From Phytohabitans aurantiacus (lineage in GTDB: Bacteria; Actinomycetota; Actinomycetes; Mycobacteriales; Micromonosporaceae), in the NCBI RefSeq assembly GCF_027923225.1, contig NZ_BSDI01000024.1, forward strand, positions 1 to 64,000: a stretch of 64,000 nt of DNA, read 5' to 3'. Of this stretch, positions 9,969 through 18,897 are shown piece after piece; position 1 is the stretch's first letter; each line of letters opens with the position of its first letter. Below the pieces are notes generated by a model. That model was not told where the DNA came from, made no database searches, and saw nothing but the letters and a program-made list of their open reading frames with translations. Made by a program: the position numbers and the translations under genes.

Positions 9969-10967
9969 ATGCCCGCCGCCACGCGCCCCGCCGCCGGACT
10001 CACCGTCTCGGTGCTCGCCTACGAGGGGATGTCCGTCTTCGAGACCGGCATCGTCACCGAGGTGTTCGGCCTGCCCCGGCCGGAGTTCGACGTGCCCTGG
10101 TACGACCTGGTGCTGTGCGCGGAGCGGCCCGGTCCGGTCCGCGTGCTCGGCGGTGCCAGCCTGCACACGCCGCACGGGCTCGACGACTTCGCCGCCGCCG
10201 GCACCGTCATCGTGCCTGGTGTGCCCGACGTGAAAGCCGACCCGTCGCTGGCGCTGGTCGACGCGCTGCGACAGGCGCACGAGCGGGGTGCCCGGGTGTT
10301 GTCGATCTGCTCGGGGGCGTTCGCGCTGGCCGCCGCCGGGCTGCTCGACGGGCGCCGGGCGACCACGCACTGGCGGTACGCCGACCGGCTGCGCCAGCGC
10401 TACCCGGCCGTCGACGTCGACCCCGACGTGCTGTACGTCGACGGCGGCGACGTGCTGACCAGTGCCGGCAGCGCGGCCGGCCTCGACCTGTGCCTGCACG
10501 TGGTGCGGCGCGACCACGGCGCCGCCATCGCCAACGCGGTCGCCCGCCGCCTCGTGATCCAGCCGCACCGTGACGGCGGGCAGGCGCAGTTCGTCGAGGC
10601 GCCGGTGGCCGCCGACCCCGACGACGACCGGGTGGCGGGCAGCATGGCGTGGGCCCTGGCCAACCTGAGCGACGCGATCACGGTCGAGACCCTCGCCCGG
10701 CGCGCGCACATGTCGCCGCGCACCTACCTGCGGCACTTCGCCCGCGCGACCGGTACGTCACCGATCCGGTGGCTGGTCAATCAGCGGGTACAGGCCAGCC
10801 TGGCCCTGCTGGAGACCACGCGGGCGCCCGTCGAGGAGATCGCCCGCGCGGTCGGCTTCGACACCCCCGTGACGTACCGGCACCACTTTGGACAGACGAT
10901 GAAAACGTCACCGACCGCCTACCGCAAAGCCTTCCAAGTCAGCGGCGCAGCAGGACGTCGAGGTTGA
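9969..10967 (+). CDS. GlxA-family (DJ-1/PfpI + AraC) transcriptional regulator
   Basis: 332 aa. The N-terminal DJ-1/PfpI domain (about 10-190) has the nucleophile-elbow-like SICSGAFALAAAG and the TTHW motif. Residues about 215-325 form an AraC helix-turn-helix pair (LARRAHMSPRTYLRHFARAT and the second helix around ARAVGFDTPVTYRHHF). Such proteins sense small metabolites or reactive species by an unknown ligand. Divergent placement suggests that it controls the rhodanese gene. Its 3' end overlaps the convergent SGNH hydrolase gene by 29 bp. Confidence 0.9.
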   Translation: MPAATRPAAGLTVSVLAYEGMSVFETGIVTEVFGLPRPEFDVPWYDLVLCAERPGPVRVLGGASLHTPHGLDDFAAAGTVIVPGVPDVKADPSLALVDALRQAHERGARVLSICSGAFALAAAGLLDGRRATTHWRYADRLRQRYPAVDVDPDVLYVDGGDVLTSAGSAAGLDLCLHVVRRDHGAAIANAVARRLVIQPHRDGGQAQFVEAPVAADPDDDRVAGSMAWALANLSDAITVETLARRAHMSPRTYLRHFARATGTSPIRWLVNQRVQASLALLETTRAPVEEIARAVGFDTPVTYRHHFGQTMKTSPTAYRKAFQVSGAAGRRG

Positions 10968-12210
10968 CCGTGTCGGCCATCGCCTGGCATCCGGCGTCGT
11001 TCGGGTGCAGGTGGTCGCCGCTGTCGTACTGTGTCGCCAGCGCCTCCGGGTTGCCGGGCGCGCCCAGCGCCTTGGCGAAGTCGAAGACACCGTCGAACTC
11101 ACCGCTGGTGCGGATCCAGTGGTTGACCGCGCGCCAGGTCGCCAACCGCTCCGGCGTCTCGATGAACGAACCGCCGAACGGGGTGATCGTGGCGCCGTAG
11201 ATGCGCAGCCCCTGCGCCTTTGTCTGCGCGATCACCTGCTGGTACCCGGCGATCATCTCGTCGGCGCCCGCGCTGTATCCGATGTCGTTGACGCCCTCGA
11301 ACAGGATCACGGACTTCACGCCCGTCTGCGCGAACACGTCGCGCTCCAGGCGGGCGAGCGCCGGCACGCCCCAGTACGGCTCGCCGTCGCGCGGTGCGAG
11401 CAGGCGGTTGCCGCCGAGGCCGGCGTTGACGACGGAGAGGGTGGAGCCGCGGCGCGCGTTGAGGCGCCGCGCGAGGTCGTCCGGATAGCGCTTGTTGGCG
11501 TTGCCGCTGGTCGCGGACGTGTCGGTGATGGAGTCGCCGAGCGCGACGACGGTGCCGGTGAACCGCGACGAGGCGCGCACGTCGATGCCGTCGACCAGCA
11601 TCCAGCACGGTATCGACGAGTAGCCCTCGCCGGTGGGTGACAGCGCCCGGTCGCCCGCGGCGAGGAAGTTGCCCTGCGCGGTGAACGGGTGGTTGGTGAC
11701 CGGGCCGGTGGCCTCGGGCACGTAGACGCTCACCAGCAGCGTGCTCAGCGCCGCCACCGACAGCTGAACCGGATCACTGAGGGCCCGCCCGCCGGCCGCG
11801 ACGGTGACGCTCGTCTTGCCACCGAAGGTCAGCTCGCGCACGGTTCCCGGTACCACAGCCGCGTCAGCGCCCTGGACCGCGACGGACGCGCGGCCCACGC
11901 GCAGTGCGGTGGCCCCGAAGGTGTTGGTCACGCGCACGCGGACCGCGCTGCCGCCCGCGGCCAGGAAGGCGACGTTGCGGACTGTCTGGTCAGTCAGGCC
12001 CTTGCCGGCCGGGCAGTCGGGCATCCACGGGATCTCGCTGCCGGCCACCGGGCTCGGTGCCCAGCCCGCGACCCAGTTGCCGCCTCCGCCTCCGCCGCCG
12101 GCGGCTCCAGTGCCCACAATGGACGGAGCACTTCGGACGGCGACCACCGTCGCGGCCACGGCAAGCGCGGCGAGTAGGGCCGCACCGAAGCGGCTGCTCG
12201 ACTGGGTCAC
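10939..12210 (-). CDS. Secreted SGNH/GDSL hydrolase
   Basis: 423 aa. A hydrophobic N-terminal segment (about 8-25, ending near SAPS) acts as signal peptide or anchor, followed by a Gly-rich stretch and a beta-rich N-terminal region (about 45-210). The SGNH domain has block I GDSITD (Ser), block II GLGGNR, block III GVNDIG and block V DHLHPND (Asp/His). The expected activity is an extracellular esterase or lipase on a carbohydrate ester or lipid; the substrate is unknown. GTG start with GGAGG upstream. This length with an N-terminal beta domain is common for actinomycete secreted SGNH proteins. Confidence 0.88.
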   Translation of the reverse strand: MTQSSSRFGAALLAALAVAATVVAVRSAPSIVGTGAAGGGGGGGNWVAGWAPSPVAGSEIPWMPDCPAGKGLTDQTVRNVAFLAAGGSAVRVRVTNTFGATALRVGRASVAVQGADAAVVPGTVRELTFGGKTSVTVAAGGRALSDPVQLSVAALSTLLVSVYVPEATGPVTNHPFTAQGNFLAAGDRALSPTGEGYSSIPCWMLVDGIDVRASSRFTGTVVALGDSITDTSATSGNANKRYPDDLARRLNARRGSTLSVVNAGLGGNRLLAPRDGEPYWGVPALARLERDVFAQTGVKSVILFEGVNDIGYSAGADEMIAGYQQVIAQTKAQGLRIYGATITPFGGSFIETPERLATWRAVNHWIRTSGEFDGVFDFAKALGAPGNPEALATQYDSGDHLHPNDAGCQAMADTVNLDVLLRR

Positions 12211-12337
12211 GGCCTCACCTCCAGCACACGGCGAGCCCGGCCGAGCCGGCCCGCCACATCGACTGCGATAGATTACCTTAACCGGTCAAGGGGAGAGCCG
12301 GTCAAGGGCTGAGCCAGCCAAGGGAGAGAGAAGGCGC

Positions 12338-12369
12338 GCCGCCGGGGAAGCGGGCCCTTCCCCGGCGGC
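12338..12369 (-). terminator. Strong hairpin after the pectate lyase gene
   Basis: A perfect 13-bp GC stem (GCCGCCGGGGAAG pairing with CTTCCCCGGCGGC) with a six-base loop lies 7 bp past the pectate lyase stop. No T-tract follows, as is common in high-GC actinobacteria. Confidence 0.7.
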
Positions 12370-12376
12370 GGCCCGG

Positions 12377-13567
12377 TCAGCGATAGGTGAGATCGGACGA
12401 GGTGTAGAAGCAGTTGGTACTGTCGGCGCCCGTGCCGACCTGCGTCGGCTCGTCGCCGGTGTTGTTCCCGTTGTACTTGCGGCAGATCACCATCGCCCGG
12501 CTGGAGTCGCCCACGATCGTGATGCCGCTGAAGCGCGCCGTGTCGCCGTAGTTGACGTTGATGCCGGCGATGGTGTTGCCGGGCCGGGTCAGCGTCACGT
12601 TCCGGATCACCACGTTGCGCCGCGTCTGCGTGGAGCAGTTGCCGCACGAGCGGTAGAAGGTGCCGAAGTTGCTGGCCTGGAAGTTCTGGATGGTCAGCGT
12701 GCCGGGCCCGTTGTGCTGGAAGACCTTGTCGCTGGCCGCCCGGGCGCCGCCGCCGTCGACGAGGAAGGCGGGGGAGCCGCTGCCGCGGAACGTCGCGGCG
12801 TCTTCGCCCACGTCTTCCCACCACACGTTGCGCAGGGTGCAGGGGCCGCTGCAGTGCACGCCGTCACCGGCGGGTGCGCCGATGATGACGTTGGAGAGCG
12901 TGGCGCCGGGCGCGAGCTCGAACACCGGGTCCTGGCTCTCGTCCTGGTCGCCGTCGCCGACGCAGCAGTACCGCCGCATGCCGCCGTCGAGGCCGCTGGC
13001 CGGTACCTGGATGGTGCCGTTGACGTTGACCTGCCCGGTCGGTGTCGGCCACGTGCCGGTGGTGGGCGGCGGGGCAGTCGTGGGCGGTGGAGTGGTCGGC
13101 GGGGCGCCGGTCGTCGGGTTCGTGCCCGGCGTGGTCGGTGTGGTCTGGCCGGTACAGGTGACGCCGTTGACCGCGAAGCTGGCCGGCACCGGGTTGCTGC
13201 TGTTGTTCCACGTGCCGTTGAAGCCGAACGAGGCGGTCGCGTTGGTGGCGAGGTTCGCGTTCCAGCTGACGTTGGCGGCCCGTACCGAGCTGCCGCTCTG
13301 CGTGAAGGTGGCGTTCCAGCCCTGGCTCACCGTCTGCCCCGCGGTGAACGTCCAGGTGACGGCCCACGAGGTGAGCGGGTCGCCGACGTTGGTGAGTACC
13401 ACGTTGCCGGTGAAGCCGCTCTGCCACTGCGAGCCGACCGCGTAGCTGACCCGGCAGCCGACGGCCGCCTGTGCCGCGCCGGCCGTGACGATGACGCCGG
13501 CAGCGGCGAGCGTGGCCGCCGCGGCGGCCGAGGTCCACAGCGCCAAGCGGCGCCGTCTGTGGAGCAT
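12377..13567 (-). CDS. Secreted pectate lyase (PL3) with N-terminal CBM2
   Basis: 396 aa. A signal peptide (about 1-33, ending AAQA) is followed by a CBM2 cellulose-binding module (about 35-135) with CRVSY at its start, VTCTG at its end and aromatic binding residues such as GWNATF. A Pro/Thr linker (about 138-175) leads to a PL3 catalytic domain. PL3 hallmarks are GDGDQDESQDPVFEL, DGVHCSGPCTLRNVWWEDVGEDAAT, the Lys of ASDKVFQHNG and Cys pairs. It cleaves polygalacturonate by Ca2+-dependent beta-elimination outside the cell. ATG 13567 was chosen because it starts the signal peptide and has GGGAG upstream. With the SGNH enzyme it suggests plant cell-wall degradation. Confidence 0.92.
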   Translation of the reverse strand: MLHRRRRLALWTSAAAAATLAAAGVIVTAGAAQAAVGCRVSYAVGSQWQSGFTGNVVLTNVGDPLTSWAVTWTFTAGQTVSQGWNATFTQSGSSVRAANVSWNANLATNATASFGFNGTWNNSSNPVPASFAVNGVTCTGQTTPTTPGTNPTTGAPPTTPPPTTAPPPTTGTWPTPTGQVNVNGTIQVPASGLDGGMRRYCCVGDGDQDESQDPVFELAPGATLSNVIIGAPAGDGVHCSGPCTLRNVWWEDVGEDAATFRGSGSPAFLVDGGGARAASDKVFQHNGPGTLTIQNFQASNFGTFYRSCGNCSTQTRRNVVIRNVTLTRPGNTIAGINVNYGDTARFSGITIVGDSSRAMVICRKYNGNNTGDEPTQVGTGADSTNCFYTSSDLTYR

Positions 13568-13669
13568 GTCTTCTCCCTGGGGGTGACGTGCGTGCGGCCC
13601 GTAGCCTGCGACACCGCTGCCCAGTCGGTGCCGTGGCGGGCCGGGGTCGGTCACATCTCGCCCGGCTCG

Positions 13670-13683
13670 GCAAACGCTTTCCC
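13670..13683. promoter_or_regulatory. Possible LacI-family operator upstream of the pectate lyase gene
   Basis: GCAAACGCTTTCCC contains the palindromic core AAACGCTTT, matching the AANCGNTT pattern of LacI-family sites that govern polysaccharide-degradation genes. It lies about 105 bp upstream of the start; no LacI gene is in the window. Confidence 0.35.
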
Positions 13684-13705
13684 CAGATGGAAGCACAGAC
13701 GCTGA

Positions 13706-14410
13706 TCAATGTAAAGGGAAGGCTTGCTCGGTGACGTCGTCGACCAGTTCCACATAGTCCGAGCCGTACACGCCCGGCTCGACGATCCGCAGTACCAGGC
13801 AGAACCGCTGGTCCGCGCCGTACCGGCGGTGCAGGTCCCGGTAGCGGGTCGCCAGGTACCGCGCGGCCGCCAGGTTCGTCGGCGCTGTCTGTCCACCCAG
13901 GACGAACACCGGGCGCCCGCCCGCCGGACCCCAGGCGCGGGCCAGGAAGACGTATTCCACGCGGTGCCGCTCGCGCCGGTAGGTGGTCGTGCCGACGGAG
14001 AACTCCACCGACCTGGTCTCCGGGTCGAACGGCGTCACCTCGATGCCGCGCAGGATCGACCGCAGGTGCGCGGCGGTGCGCGCGTTGGCGCCGGGCCCGC
14101 CCACGCAGAACTCGGTGAGCCGGCCGATGCCCTCCGGCAGGTCTTCGGCCGGTACCAGGTCGGCCCGGCCGCCGCAGTCCCGCGCGATGGTGGCCAGCTC
14201 GACCAGCGCCGCCACGTCGCCGCGGTGGACGCTGAGGTGGTGCGAGGAGGACGCGTGGCGCGAGACCGCCAGCTGGCAGGCGGTGCCGTCGTCGATGCCG
14301 AAGAAGGCGCGCTTGCGGGCGAGCCGCAGGTGGCCCCGCACCCGCTGTGCCAGCCAGACGGCGGTGCCGGCGACGACGCTGGCGAGGAGGTTCACGAACA
14401 GATCACGCAC
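13706..14410 (-). CDS. Conserved actinobacterial protein with N-terminal membrane segment, unknown function
   Basis: 234 aa. One hydrophobic helix (about 4-21, LFVNLLASVVAGTAVWLA) precedes a basic stretch and a soluble domain. The domain has conserved-looking blocks: GIDDGTACQLAVSRHASSSH, DVAALVELATIARDCGG, EFCVGGPGANARTAAHL and GGQTAPTNLAAARYLA. Repeated Gly-Gly/Asn blocks in an alpha/beta pattern suggest a nucleotide- or sugar-binding fold, but I cannot name the family. It is monocistronic, between the pectate lyase and a divergent small membrane protein. Codon usage matches its neighbours. Confidence 0.75.
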   Translation of the reverse strand: MRDLFVNLLASVVAGTAVWLAQRVRGHLRLARKRAFFGIDDGTACQLAVSRHASSSHHLSVHRGDVAALVELATIARDCGGRADLVPAEDLPEGIGRLTEFCVGGPGANARTAAHLRSILRGIEVTPFDPETRSVEFSVGTTTYRRERHRVEYVFLARAWGPAGGRPVFVLGGQTAPTNLAAARYLATRYRDLHRRYGADQRFCLVLRIVEPGVYGSDYVELVDDVTEQAFPLH

Positions 14411-14514
14411 GCGGACATCCTGCCGTACGGAGGCGAGGGTGCCATATGTGCTGATTTGCTGTGTGTCGAGATGGAGGGTGTGCTTATGGTCGGCCTGACA
14501 CGTGAGGAGGCACG

Positions 14515-15069
14515 ATGGGACGCAGGAACAGCTCGGAACAGGCCTGGGCGACCGGTGGCATGGTGTTCGCCGCCACGATGCTGGTGATGGTGGGCGTATG
14601 GCAGGTGTTCGTCGGCATCGCCGCCATCGCCGACGACGGCTTTCTCGTGGCCGTGCGCGGATACACGTACGAGATCGACACCACCGCGTGGGGCTGGATA
14701 CACATCGCCCTCGGCACGCTGGTCATCGTGACGGGATTCTTCCTGTTCACGGGCGCCGCGTGGGCGCGCGGCGTCGGTATCGCGCTGGCGGCCATCTCCG
14801 CGATCAACAACTTCATCTTCCTGCCGTACTACCCGCTGTGGGCGATCGTGGTGATCGCGCTGGACGTGTTCATCATCTGGTCACTGGCCACAGTGGACAC
14901 CGAACGGCTCGCCGCGCGGCGGGAGGTCGCCGCCGGCGGCTACTACGAGACGCCCCGCAGCGGTGAGCGCTGGCCGACCAACCGGCCCTCGACCGGACGC
15001 GTGGACGAGCCGGCCACCGCGCCCGCCCCCGAGGGGATCACCAACACCCCGCCGACCGGGCAGCGGTAG
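14515..15069 (+). CDS. Four-helix membrane protein (DUF7144-like)
   Basis: 184 aa with four hydrophobic segments (about 15-37, 60-82, 86-105, 108-128) and a hydrophilic Pro-rich C-terminal tail of about 55 residues. The pattern WQVFxGIAAI ... TTAWGWIHIxLG ... INNFIFLPYYPLWAI is typical of a small actinobacterial membrane family whose function is unknown. GAGGAGG lies upstream of the ATG. The next gene starts two bases after its stop, so the pair is probably co-transcribed and may respond to envelope or acid stress like the HdeD family. Confidence 0.8.
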   Translation: MGRRNSSEQAWATGGMVFAATMLVMVGVWQVFVGIAAIADDGFLVAVRGYTYEIDTTAWGWIHIALGTLVIVTGFFLFTGAAWARGVGIALAAISAINNFIFLPYYPLWAIVVIALDVFIIWSLATVDTERLAARREVAAGGYYETPRSGERWPTNRPSTGRVDEPATAPAPEGITNTPPTGQR

Positions 15070-15071
15070 CC

Positions 15072-15686
15072 GTGTCCGCGACGATGCCGTACCAGACGGG
15101 ATACGCCGTCTCCGCGCCACCCGAGCGGCCGAGCGCCTGGCTTGGCCGCGCGCTGTTCTGGTTCGCCCTGCTCGCCGGGGCGATCAGCGTCGTGGTCGGC
15201 ATTTTCATGCTCGTCTGGCCGGACGCCACCCTCGGCGTCGCAGCTGTCCTTTTTGGACTGTGGCTGCTGGTGCACGGCGTGGTCCGGATCGTCGAGGCGG
15301 TGGTGGCGACCTCGGCCAATCCCGGCGCGCGGGCCCTGTCGGGCATCGTCGGCGTGCTGTTCGTGGTCGCCGGGGTGCTGTGCCTGCGCGACCTGCTGGT
15401 CTCGCTCGCCGTCGTGGTGACGCTGATCGGCCTGTCCTGGCTGGTCGCCGGCATCATCGAGATCGCGCGCGCCGTCGCCGGCCCGGGCAGCGCCGCCGAG
15501 CGGACCCTGGGCGCCGTGCTGCCGGGCGTGATCGCGATCCTGGGCGGCGTCGTGGTGCTGGTCTGGCCGGACATCACGCTGCTCACGATCGTCTACATCA
15601 CCGGTATCTGGCTGATCGTCATGGGCCTTGTCCAGGTGTACCTGGTGCTGCGCGCCCGCAAGGCGGTACGCGACCTGATCACCTGA
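15072..15686 (+). CDS. HdeD-family (DUF308) membrane protein
   Basis: 204 aa, GTG start. Six hydrophobic helices form two three-helix repeats (LVWPDATLGVAAVLFGLWLLVHGVVRI and VLVWPDITLLTIVYITGIWLIVMG), the DUF308 internal duplication seen in E. coli HdeD. HdeD is linked to acid resistance, but the molecular activity of the family is not established. It follows the DUF7144-like gene by two bases. Confidence 0.85.
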   Translation: MSATMPYQTGYAVSAPPERPSAWLGRALFWFALLAGAISVVVGIFMLVWPDATLGVAAVLFGLWLLVHGVVRIVEAVVATSANPGARALSGIVGVLFVVAGVLCLRDLLVSLAVVVTLIGLSWLVAGIIEIARAVAGPGSAAERTLGAVLPGVIAILGGVVVLVWPDITLLTIVYITGIWLIVMGLVQVYLVLRARKAVRDLIT

Positions 15687-15812
15687 GCCTCGCCAGCGGT
15701 TCACCGCGCGTTCGTCTCGCGTTCTCAGCGAGTTGGCGTCCGGTTTTGAGCTGGCGTTGAGGTCCCGCCTGTCTCCTCTTCGATGTCACCGCGACTGGGG
15801 AGAGGGGCGTCG

Positions 15813-16679
15813 ATGCGGTTCAGGCTTGGCCGGCGGTCATCGCCGGCGGTGCGGCCGCTGCCACCGCTGGAGGAGGCGCCACCGCTGGAGGAGGCGGCGG
15901 CGGACGCTGGTCACGCGCTACGGGCACCGAGCAAGCTGCACGCGTTCAACCGGTACGAGATCAAGTACCTGGTCGATCGCTCCATGGTGGACGAACTGCG
16001 GCACGAGTTCGCCGCGCGGATGGACCTGGACGCCCACGCCGCCCGCGCCGGGTACGGCGTCTGGAGCGTGTACTACGACACTCCGAGCCTGCGCTTCTAC
16101 TGGGAGAAGATCGAGGGCCTGCGGTTCCGGCGCAAGCTGCGGCTGCGGCACTACGGAGACCGGTTCACCGTCGACGACGACACCCCGGTGTTCGTGGAGA
16201 TCAAGCAGCGGGTCAACCGCGTGACGCAGAAGCGCCGCGTGCGGGTGCCGTACCGCCAGGCCCGCGAGCTCTGCGACCAGCGGCAGATGATCGAGTACCC
16301 GTGGACCGGGCACGGCTTCCTCGAAGAGGTGCTGGGCCTCGTCAACGGGCTCGACCTGCGGCCGGTCGCGATGACCGGGTACCAGCGGGAGGCGTTCATC
16401 GGGCGGGACGCCGACGTGGGGCTGCGGGTCACCCTCGACCACCGGGTACGCGGCCGCGACCGCGACTTCCACTTCGGCGCCGAGGCCGAGAACCGCCTCA
16501 TCATCCCGGCCAGCCGGGCCGTGCTCGAGGTCAAGGCCAACGACCGCGTGCCGTACTGGCTGACCGACCTCACCGCCAAACGCAACCTGTCCGTGGTTCG
16601 CGTGTCCAAGTACTGCCAGAGCGTCGAGGCGTTCGGGCGCGCGCCCAGATCCGTCTTTCACGTGCCAGAGGAGAACTGA
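15813..16679 (+). CDS. VTC-domain (polyphosphate polymerase-like) protein
   Basis: 288 aa. After a Pro/Glu-rich N-terminus with a duplicated PPLEEA, residues about 40-285 form a VTC/triphosphate-tunnel domain. It has FNRYEIKYLVD, the basic strands RFRRKLRLRHYG and KRRVRVPYR, the acidic VFVEIKQRVN and LEVKAN. In yeast Vtc4 this tunnel polymerises polyphosphate from ATP; for bacterial members linked to CotH the product is not established. ATG 15813 is preferred over 15783 because GGGGAGAGGGG lies seven bases upstream. The gene is five bases from the DUF4956 gene, which is followed by CotH, a recurrent three-gene module. Confidence 0.88.
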   Translation: MRFRLGRRSSPAVRPLPPLEEAPPLEEAAADAGHALRAPSKLHAFNRYEIKYLVDRSMVDELRHEFAARMDLDAHAARAGYGVWSVYYDTPSLRFYWEKIEGLRFRRKLRLRHYGDRFTVDDDTPVFVEIKQRVNRVTQKRRVRVPYRQARELCDQRQMIEYPWTGHGFLEEVLGLVNGLDLRPVAMTGYQREAFIGRDADVGLRVTLDHRVRGRDRDFHFGAEAENRLIIPASRAVLEVKANDRVPYWLTDLTAKRNLSVVRVSKYCQSVEAFGRAPRSVFHVPEEN

Positions 16680-16684
16680 CCACT

Positions 16685-17362
16685 ATGGACTTCAACGTCC
16701 AGGACCTGTCCGGCACCTTCAGCGTCGGCGACATCGCGATCGCGTTGGCGCTGTCGTTCGTGCTGAGCAGCGCGATCGGCTGGGTGTACCGGGCCACCCA
16801 CCGCAACGTGTCGTACAGCCAGTCGTACGTGCAGACGCTCGTCATCCTCGGCATGATCATCTCGCTGATCATGCTGGTGGTCGGCTCCAACATCGCGCGG
16901 GCCTTCGCGCTGGTCGGCGCGCTGTCGGTGATCCGGTTCCGCAACGCCATCAAGGAGACCCGCGACGTCGGGTTCATCTTCCTGGTGATGGGCGTCGGCA
17001 TGGCCTGCGGCACCCGGTTCTACACCCTGGCCGTGGTCGCCACGGTCGCGATCTGCCTGGCCGTGGTCGTCATGCAGCGCTTCAACTGGTTCCAGCTCAA
17101 CGTGCAGCGGCAGGTCGTCAAGGTGCAGGTGCCGGCCGACGAGGACTACACCAGCGACATCCAGGACGTGCTGATCCGGCACACCACCGAGTTCGAGCTG
17201 GTGAGCATGGAGTCCATTCGCGGCGGCGCGATCACCGAGTTGCTGTACACGGTCAAGCTGCGCAAGGGCACCGAGCCCAGCACGCTCATCGCCGCGCTGC
17301 GCGAGCGCACGTCCGGCCAGCGGGTCACGATCCTGACCGGCTACGACCAGACCGACCTGTGA
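16685..17362 (+). CDS. DUF4956 membrane protein of the VTC/CotH module
   Basis: 225 aa. Four hydrophobic helices lie in the first ~130 residues, with the family motif ARAFALVGALSVIRFRNAIKETRD between helices 2 and 3. A cytoplasmic C-terminal domain (about 140-225) is mixed alpha/beta (KVQVPADEDYTSDIQDVL, GGAITELLYTVKLRKG). Function is unknown; its constant pairing with VTC and CotH proteins suggests a membrane partner, perhaps transporting or organising their product. ATG 16685 is just after the VTC stop, and the CotH start overlaps its stop (TGATG). Confidence 0.85.
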   Translation: MDFNVQDLSGTFSVGDIAIALALSFVLSSAIGWVYRATHRNVSYSQSYVQTLVILGMIISLIMLVVGSNIARAFALVGALSVIRFRNAIKETRDVGFIFLVMGVGMACGTRFYTLAVVATVAICLAVVVMQRFNWFQLNVQRQVVKVQVPADEDYTSDIQDVLIRHTTEFELVSMESIRGGAITELLYTVKLRKGTEPSTLIAALRERTSGQRVTILTGYDQTDL

Positions 17363-18897
17363 TGAAGCGCCGCCGTTTTGTTTTTAAGGGGCTGAAGCAC
17401 CGGGTACCGGTGCGGCTGCGGCATCACTGGAAGGTGGTCGCCGCGTGCGGCGCGTTCTTCGCCGTACTCGTCGGGCTGGTCGGCACCAGCAGGGTCGCGC
17501 CCATCGTCACCAGCGACGAGCGCGCCGACACCGACGTGGTCACGCAGGACGTGGCCGGCACCGTCGACCTCTTCGACACCGGCAGGACGCACGAGATCAC
17601 GCTGTCGTACTCGCAGGACGACTACGACCGGATGGTCGACCAGTTCTGGGAGGACGGGGAGAAGGAGTACGTCGAGGCCGACATGGTGATCGACGGCACC
17701 AGCCTGGACAGCGTCGGCATCCGGCTCAAGGGCAACTCGACGCTGTCCGGGGTGACCCGCGACGGCGAGAGCGCCCCGCGCGGCCGTGGCGGACCCGGCG
17801 GCGGCGTCGGGCCCGCCGGCGGTGCCTTTCCCGAGGGCGGCCCGCCCGGCGGTTTCGAGGGCGGCCCGCCTGGCGGTTTTCAGGGTGGGCCCGGGGGCGG
17901 GTTTCGCGGCGGCGGCATGGGCTCGTCGCTCAAGGTCGAGGAGCCGGAGAACCTGCCGTGGCTCATCAGCTTCGACGAGTACGTGGAGGGCCGGCGCTAC
18001 CAGGGGCGGTCCGAGATCGCGGTGCGCCCCGCCAGCGGCATGGGAGGCAGCACCGCCCTGACCGAGTCGGTCGCGCTGAACCTGCTCGCCCAGTCCGGCG
18101 AGCCCAGCCAGCGGTACACGAACGCGACGTTCACCGTCAACGACCGGCCCACCGTCATCCGGCTGCTCGTCGAGCACCCCGACCAGGCGTACGCCGAGGA
18201 CCTCGCCGGCGACGGCGTGCTGTACAAGTCGCGGGCGAGCGGCCAGTTCGCCGACCAGGGCGACGACCCGACCGACTACCAGGACGACTTCGACCAGCTC
18301 AACAAGAAGGGCAGCCAGGACCTCCAGCCGGTGATCGACCTGATCCAGTGGGTGGAGAAGTCGTCCGACGAGGAGTTCGCGGCGGGGCTCGCCGAGCGGG
18401 TCGATGTCGAGTCGTTCGCCCGGTACGTCGCGTTGCAGAACCTGCTGCTCAACTTCGACGACATGGCGGGACCGGGCAAGAACTACTACCTGTACTACAA
18501 CCTCGACACCCGTCGCTTCACGGTGCTGACCTGGGACCTCAACCTCGCGATGCGCGGCGACGCGACACAGGGCCCACGCGACGCGGGCGGCTTCGGTCGG
18601 CCCGGCGGCGCTGCTCCGCAAAGGCAGGGTGGGGGAGGACCCCGCATGGGGCACGCCCTCAAGGACCGGTTCCTCGCCTCCCCGGCGTTCACCGAGGTGT
18701 ACGACACCGCGTACCGCGACCTCTATCAGAAGCTGTACGCCAGCGGCGCGGCCCTGGCGGCGGTCGACCAGGTCAGCGCGGGCCTCAAGGCGGCCGGCAC
18801 CGATGTCACCGCCGAGGCCGCGAGCCTGCGGACCCTCGTCGAGAACCGCGCGAAGAGCCTGTCGACCGACAAGGTCGTCACTGGGCAGGCAGGGTGA
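17362..18897 (+). CDS. CotH-like kinase-fold protein, membrane anchored
   Basis: 511 aa. An N-terminal helix (about 22-42) anchors the protein; the rest faces outward. The CotH domain has DIFDTxxxHEITLSY-type strands, VGIRLKGNSTL and the C-terminal kinase-like motif YYLYYNLDTRRFTVLTWDLNLAM with its metal-binding Asp. CotH proteins are atypical secreted kinases (spore-coat CotH of Bacillus). A ~50-residue Gly/Pro-rich insert around residue 140-185 (repeats of GGPPGGF) interrupts the domain, and a second Gly-rich insert lies near 415. Start at ATG 17362 overlaps the DUF4956 stop, so translation is coupled. It ends one base before the convergent ribA. Confidence 0.85.
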   Translation: MKRRRFVFKGLKHRVPVRLRHHWKVVAACGAFFAVLVGLVGTSRVAPIVTSDERADTDVVTQDVAGTVDLFDTGRTHEITLSYSQDDYDRMVDQFWEDGEKEYVEADMVIDGTSLDSVGIRLKGNSTLSGVTRDGESAPRGRGGPGGGVGPAGGAFPEGGPPGGFEGGPPGGFQGGPGGGFRGGGMGSSLKVEEPENLPWLISFDEYVEGRRYQGRSEIAVRPASGMGGSTALTESVALNLLAQSGEPSQRYTNATFTVNDRPTVIRLLVEHPDQAYAEDLAGDGVLYKSRASGQFADQGDDPTDYQDDFDQLNKKGSQDLQPVIDLIQWVEKSSDEEFAAGLAERVDVESFARYVALQNLLLNFDDMAGPGKNYYLYYNLDTRRFTVLTWDLNLAMRGDATQGPRDAGGFGRPGGAAPQRQGGGGPRMGHALKDRFLASPAFTEVYDTAYRDLYQKLYASGAALAAVDQVSAGLKAAGTDVTAEAASLRTLVENRAKSLSTDKVVTGQAG

